Assembly: GCA_045660445.1 (NCBI GenBank)
Contig: JAZRDR010000010.1
Location: 62,001-126,000, forward strand
Origin: Faeciplasma sp045660445
Lineage (GTDB): Bacteria > Bacillota > Clostridia > Oscillospirales > Ruminococcaceae
Direction: 5' to 3'
DNA length: 64,000 nt
The position numbers and the translations under genes are program-made. The notes under the pieces are model-generated. The model ran no database searches and was not told where the DNA came from. It worked only from the letters and a program-made list of their open reading frames with translations. Below are positions 60,595-64,000 of the stretch, piece by piece (position 1 is the stretch's first letter; the number at the start of each line of letters is the position of its first letter).

Positions 60595-62007
60595 ATGACC
60601 TCAAAAAAGAATAACGATAACTTTGATGAGATCCTTTCATCGATATTAAATTCATCTGCTGAAAAGAATAAGCAGGAAAACCGTGATGGCGTTATCGCTG
60701 ATGTTCCAAGCTATAAGGATGAGCTTGAAAAATATTCTCTATCTTCAGATAGTGATAACTTAAATCAAAATCTTGTAGAATCTGAAGATCAAGAGTCTTT
60801 ATTAGACGAAGATATAAAAGATTTTGCAGAAAAAACCATCAATATGCCCGGAAACACAAGTGTATTTGCTTTCAATAGTGAGAAAAAGCCCATTCAACAA
60901 CAAAAGCATATTGAAAGAATTGTTGAAAAACCTAAAAAGAAAAAGCGAAGAAGATATAACTATTCTGCATATGGCGGTGTTGTTTTGGCAACTCTCGTTA
61001 TTTGCTGCGCACTTATAATTTCACTTTTCGGAATTGTAGTTGGACGAGATGTTTTAGGAATAGATACAGGCGAGTATGAACGTTTCACTATTTACATTCC
61101 TGAGGGATCAACTACTTCGGATATCGCTGATATTTTATATAACGAAGGTATCATTTACTATACTGATGTTTTCGAAGTCATATCTAAGCTTAAAAATGCT
61201 GACGGCTCGATGTATCCCGGTGACCTTGAGGTTGTTGTGAACATGAGCTATATCGACCTTATCGATAGTCTGATGATAATGCGCGAAGCTAAGGATACTG
61301 TTACTGTAACATTCCCTGAAGGCATAACAGTATATGCTGCCGCTCAAAAATTAGAGGAAGCAGGAATTTGCAGCGCAGAAGAGTTTATCTTTGAATTTAA
61401 CTCAAGTGCTTTTGGGTATGAGTTTGAGAAGTATGTAAGCTCTGCAAATATGAAATTCTATAAGTATGAGGGTTATCTGTTCCCAGACACTTACCAATTT
61501 TATACTGACGACTCTACTTATAATATTGTAAGAAGAATTAAGCAAAGAACGAATGAAATGCTGACAGCTGAAGTTATAGCCAGATGCAACGAACTTAGTT
61601 ACACACTTGATGAAATGATAACCTTGGCATCGTTGGTTCAGCTTGAATCATGGAACTTCGAGGATATGGCAAGCATCGCTTCTGTATTCCATAACAGACT
61701 TAACAACCCCGAGGTTTATCCCAAGCTCCAGTCTGATACGACATATTCATATATTGACGACGTTATAAAAGCTAACACATCAATTGAGTCACAACAGATG
61801 TATGATGCTTATGATACATACACTTGCAATGGTTTACCCGTCGGTGCTATCTGTAACCCTGGTATGGATGCCATAAACGCTGTGTTGTATCCCGCTGATA
61901 CTGAATATTACTATTTCTGTGCCGACATCACAACAGGAGAGACGTTCTTCGCAACAACATATGAAGAACATCTTGCAAACCTTGAGCTCGCAGGGATAGA
62001 AGCATAA
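60595..62007 (+). CDS. mltG: Endolytic transglycosylase MltG (YceG family)
   Basis: A 470-residue type II membrane protein: a long acidic cytoplasmic region (residues about 1-115) ending in a basic KKKKRRR patch, one transmembrane helix (about 124-148), a LysM-like part (about 160-250) and the MltG domain with candidate catalytic Glu in LASLVQLESW, VFHNRL, QSDTTYSYI and the NGLPVGAICNPGMDAI segment. It cuts nascent peptidoglycan glycan strands near the membrane. The cytoplasmic extension is longer than in E. coli. ATG 60595 follows AAAGGATG. Confidence 0.92.
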   Translation: MTSKKNNDNFDEILSSILNSSAEKNKQENRDGVIADVPSYKDELEKYSLSSDSDNLNQNLVESEDQESLLDEDIKDFAEKTINMPGNTSVFAFNSEKKPIQQQKHIERIVEKPKKKKRRRYNYSAYGGVVLATLVICCALIISLFGIVVGRDVLGIDTGEYERFTIYIPEGSTTSDIADILYNEGIIYYTDVFEVISKLKNADGSMYPGDLEVVVNMSYIDLIDSLMIMREAKDTVTVTFPEGITVYAAAQKLEEAGICSAEEFIFEFNSSAFGYEFEKYVSSANMKFYKYEGYLFPDTYQFYTDDSTYNIVRRIKQRTNEMLTAEVIARCNELSYTLDEMITLASLVQLESWNFEDMASIASVFHNRLNNPEVYPKLQSDTTYSYIDDVIKANTSIESQQMYDAYDTYTCNGLPVGAICNPGMDAINAVLYPADTEYYYFCADITTGETFFATTYEEHLANLELAGIEA

Positions 62008-62023
62008 ATTTGGAGGAAATGTT

Positions 62024-63250
62024 TTGATAGATATAAACAGACTTGAAGTTTTGGCTCCGGCAGGCGACATGGAGCGTTTTGATGCCGCACTTATGTATGG
62101 TGCAGACGCCATATATCTTGGAGGACAAAGCTTTGGAATGCGCTCGTCTCCTGCTAATTTCTCTTTCGAGGAATTGGAAGCTGCCTGCAAAAAGGCACAC
62201 GAGAAAGGCGTTAAAGTATACTTAACCTGCAATACTCTCCCCAAAAACTCTGAAATTGCAGGATTTGAAGGCTTTATTAAAGAAGCTCAGGCTGCAGGAG
62301 TTGACGCTGTTATTGCAAGCGACATCGGCGTATTTTCGCTTATCAAGAAATTTGCGCCTGATATGGAGATACACGTTTCCACACAAGCAGGAATCGTTAA
62401 CTATGTAACAGCTAACGAATTTTATAATATGGGAGCAAAGCGAGTTGTCTTGGCTCGCGAATTGCCGCTTGATGAAATTGCTGAGATAAGAGCAAAAACT
62501 CCAAATGATCTTGATATCGAGTGCTTTGTACACGGCGCTATGTGTGTTTCGTTCTCAGGCAGATGTTTGCTCTCACAATATTTAGTTAACCGTGATGCAA
62601 ACCGTGGCGAGTGCGCTCAGCCTTGCAGATGGAACTACTATCTTATGGAAGAAAAGCGCCCCAACGAGTTTTATCCTATCGGTGAGGATGAAAATGGTGC
62701 CTACATTCTCAACGCAAAAGACCTTTGTATGATAGAACATCTTGATAAGCTCGCACAAGCGGGCGTAACAAGCTTTAAAATTGAGGGCAGAGCTAAATCG
62801 GCTTACTATGTATCTGTTGTTACAAACGCTTACAGAGCCGCTGTAGACATCTTAAAATCGAATCCTAATAACTATAAGTTACATGAATGGATCAAAGAAG
62901 AAGTATTCAAGGTTTCTCACAGAAAATATTGCACCGGTTTTTATTTTGGTCATCCCAAGGACTGCCAATATTACGAAACCAGCGGATATGTTAGAAACTA
63001 TGATGTTGTTGCAGTTATTGACGACTACCATGACGGCAAACTTTTCTGCACTCAGCGCAACAGATTCTTCAAAGGCGATGAGCTCGAGGTTTTAAGTCCA
63101 TCAAAAGAACCGGTTATTATCAGAGCTGATGAGATAATCAACGAATTCGGTGAAAGCGTTGAAGCTGCAAACAAAGCAACAATGAAGTTTTCAATGCCTT
63201 GTGGCATTGATTTTGTCAAAGGCTCGATTATAAGAAAGGCGAATGTATAA
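62024..63250 (+). CDS. U32 family peptidase
   Basis: A 408-residue peptidase family U32 protein, LEVLAPAGDMERFDAALMYGADAIYLGG at the N-terminus and the U32 signature ECFVHGAMCVSFSGRCLLSQY near residue 165, followed by NRGECAQPCRW. Relatives take part in RNA hydroxylation (RlhA, TrhP) as well as collagen degradation; clostridial members after mltG are probably TrhP-like tRNA-modifying enzymes, which is inference. TTG start at 62024 with TTGGAGGA upstream. Confidence 0.9.
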   Translation: MIDINRLEVLAPAGDMERFDAALMYGADAIYLGGQSFGMRSSPANFSFEELEAACKKAHEKGVKVYLTCNTLPKNSEIAGFEGFIKEAQAAGVDAVIASDIGVFSLIKKFAPDMEIHVSTQAGIVNYVTANEFYNMGAKRVVLARELPLDEIAEIRAKTPNDLDIECFVHGAMCVSFSGRCLLSQYLVNRDANRGECAQPCRWNYYLMEEKRPNEFYPIGEDENGAYILNAKDLCMIEHLDKLAQAGVTSFKIEGRAKSAYYVSVVTNAYRAAVDILKSNPNNYKLHEWIKEEVFKVSHRKYCTGFYFGHPKDCQYYETSGYVRNYDVVAVIDDYHDGKLFCTQRNRFFKGDELEVLSPSKEPVIIRADEIINEFGESVEAANKATMKFSMPCGIDFVKGSIIRKANV

Positions 63251-63252
63251 TT

Positions 63253-64000
63253 ATGTATCCTTTAATTTTGAAAGCGCCCTTAAAAGACTATATTTGGGGC
63301 GGAACAAGACTTAAAAATGAATACGGTTTTGCATCGGACAAGGATAAAGTTGCCGAGGCTTGGGTTCTATCCTGCCACAAAGACGGAACAAATACTGTTT
63401 TGAATGGCAAATATGCTGGCAAGACTTTAACCGAAGTTCTTGATATTTGGGGCAAGGGGGCTCTTGGAAAAGAAGCCGAAAAATTCGAGTATTTTCCTAT
63501 ACTTATAAAGCTTATCGATGCTTGTGATAAGCTTTCCGTTCAAGTTCACCCTGATGATGAATATGCACTTAGAGTTGAGGGTGAATACGGTAAAACCGAA
63601 ATGTGGTATATCGTTGACTGCAATCCCGGCGCAAAGCTTTTGTATGGATTTAAAAACGAAATAAGTAAAGAAGAATTTGCCGAGCGTATTAAAAACAACA
63701 CCCTAGATGACGTTGTAAACTATGTTAACGTCAACAAGGGCGATGTGTTCTTTATTTCGGCAGGAACCCTTCACGCTATAGGTGAGGGAATCCTTATTGC
63801 AGAGGTTCAGCAGAATTCTAACACTACATACCGTGTATCTGATTATGGCAGACTTGGCGCTGATGGCAAACCCAGAGAGCTTCATGTTGAGAAGGCAAAG
63901 GATGTGACTCTTACAGTTCCGCCAACTCATCCCTATGGAAATATAGGAATCAGCAGGGGAGAGGGGAGTTCACAGATCCGTGAGCTTTCAACCTGTGATA
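63253..64000 (+). CDS. manA: Mannose-6-phosphate isomerase, class I (3' end outside window)
   Basis: The frame is open from ATG 63253 to the window end, giving the first 249 residues. The zinc-binding residues of class I (ManA) enzymes are visible: LSVQVHPDD (Gln and His) near residue 95, KTEMWYI (Glu) near 116 and AGTLHAIG (His) near 175. It starts two bases after the U32 stop and has no strong binding site, so coupled translation is probable. The C-terminal part, with the last conserved motif, is not seen. The reaction is interconversion of mannose-6-phosphate and fructose-6-phosphate. Confidence 0.9.
   Translation, partial: MYPLILKAPLKDYIWGGTRLKNEYGFASDKDKVAEAWVLSCHKDGTNTVLNGKYAGKTLTEVLDIWGKGALGKEAEKFEYFPILIKLIDACDKLSVQVHPDDEYALRVEGEYGKTEMWYIVDCNPGAKLLYGFKNEISKEEFAERIKNNTLDDVVNYVNVNKGDVFFISAGTLHAIGEGILIAEVQQNSNTTYRVSDYGRLGADGKPRELHVEKAKDVTLTVPPTHPYGNIGISRGEGSSQIRELSTCD

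Noticed and set aside
61621..61660. Loss of the MltG catalytic glutamate (LVQLE where E. coli has an IEKE-type motif)
   Set aside because: By my recollection of the E. coli protein the catalytic Glu is the second of the two, and that one is conserved here.

Overview
The window is a gene-dense stretch of an AT-rich bacterial chromosome (roughly 40% G+C by eye, not counted). It carries a complete spoIIIAA-AH sporulation operon, GerW/YtfJ, DacF, strong AGGAGG-type ribosome binding sites, perfect TTGACA-17-TATAAT promoters, the non-mevalonate isoprenoid genes ispE, ispA and dxs, and an anaerobic ribonucleotide reductase with its activase. Together these point to an anaerobic, endospore-forming (or ancestrally spore-forming) member of the Clostridia, most like the Oscillospirales/Ruminococcaceae group. 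I see no phage, insertion sequence, integron or CRISPR array.

Layout. 1-1.9 kb: end of a NUDIX gene, rsmA and a membrane protein. 1.9-5.8 kb (minus strand): lrp, aminotransferase, ispE, PflX-like radical SAM protein and a membrane protein. 5.9-11.4 kb (plus): the most unusual locus. A strong promoter drives a 25-codon ORF followed by an attenuator-like terminator, then two ABC half-exporters that each carry an N-terminal PH-like domain and a zinc ribbon, with a DUF1854 protein between them. 11.4-14.1 kb (minus): asnB and an APH(3')-like kinase. 14.3-18.4 kb: membrane-anchored SGNH hydrolase, then nrdD-nrdG behind a probable NrdR-controlled promoter. 18.4-24.3 kb: orphan peptide-type solute-binding lipoprotein followed by the nucleoside salvage run deoC-deoD-deoB-cdd-pdp. 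24.4 kb: rpmB (minus). 24.8-30.3 kb: site-2 protease, scpA-scpB, DUF2953, ytfJ, dacF, rluB and a small unknown protein. 30.3-33.0 kb: nicotinate phosphoribosyltransferase and two membrane proteins. 33.0-37.5 kb: tRNA-Gly, tRNA-Arg, DUF1622, a domain-permuted GH3 glucosidase, DUF6514, an alpha/beta hydrolase and tRNA-His.

37.6-44.6 kb: two large cell-wall proteins (an SH3-GHL10 lipoprotein and a GHL10-like/amidase fusion), then nfnA-nfnB. 44.7-45.5 kb: yajC and a TIGR04086 membrane protein whose ribosome binding site lies in the yajC terminator. 45.5-50.2 kb: spoIIIAA-AH. 50.3-60.6 kb: asp23, nusB, a Kae1-like paralogue, xseA-xseB-ispA-dxs-tlyA-nadK-argR-recN and a DJ-1 protein, resembling the Bacillus spoIIIA-recN neighbourhood but without accBC and folD in place and without spoIVB-spo0A after recN. 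60.6-64 kb: mltG, a U32 peptidase and the start of manA, which runs off the window.

The best candidate for an undescribed system is the 5.9-11.4 kb peptide/attenuator/DUF1854/ABC locus.
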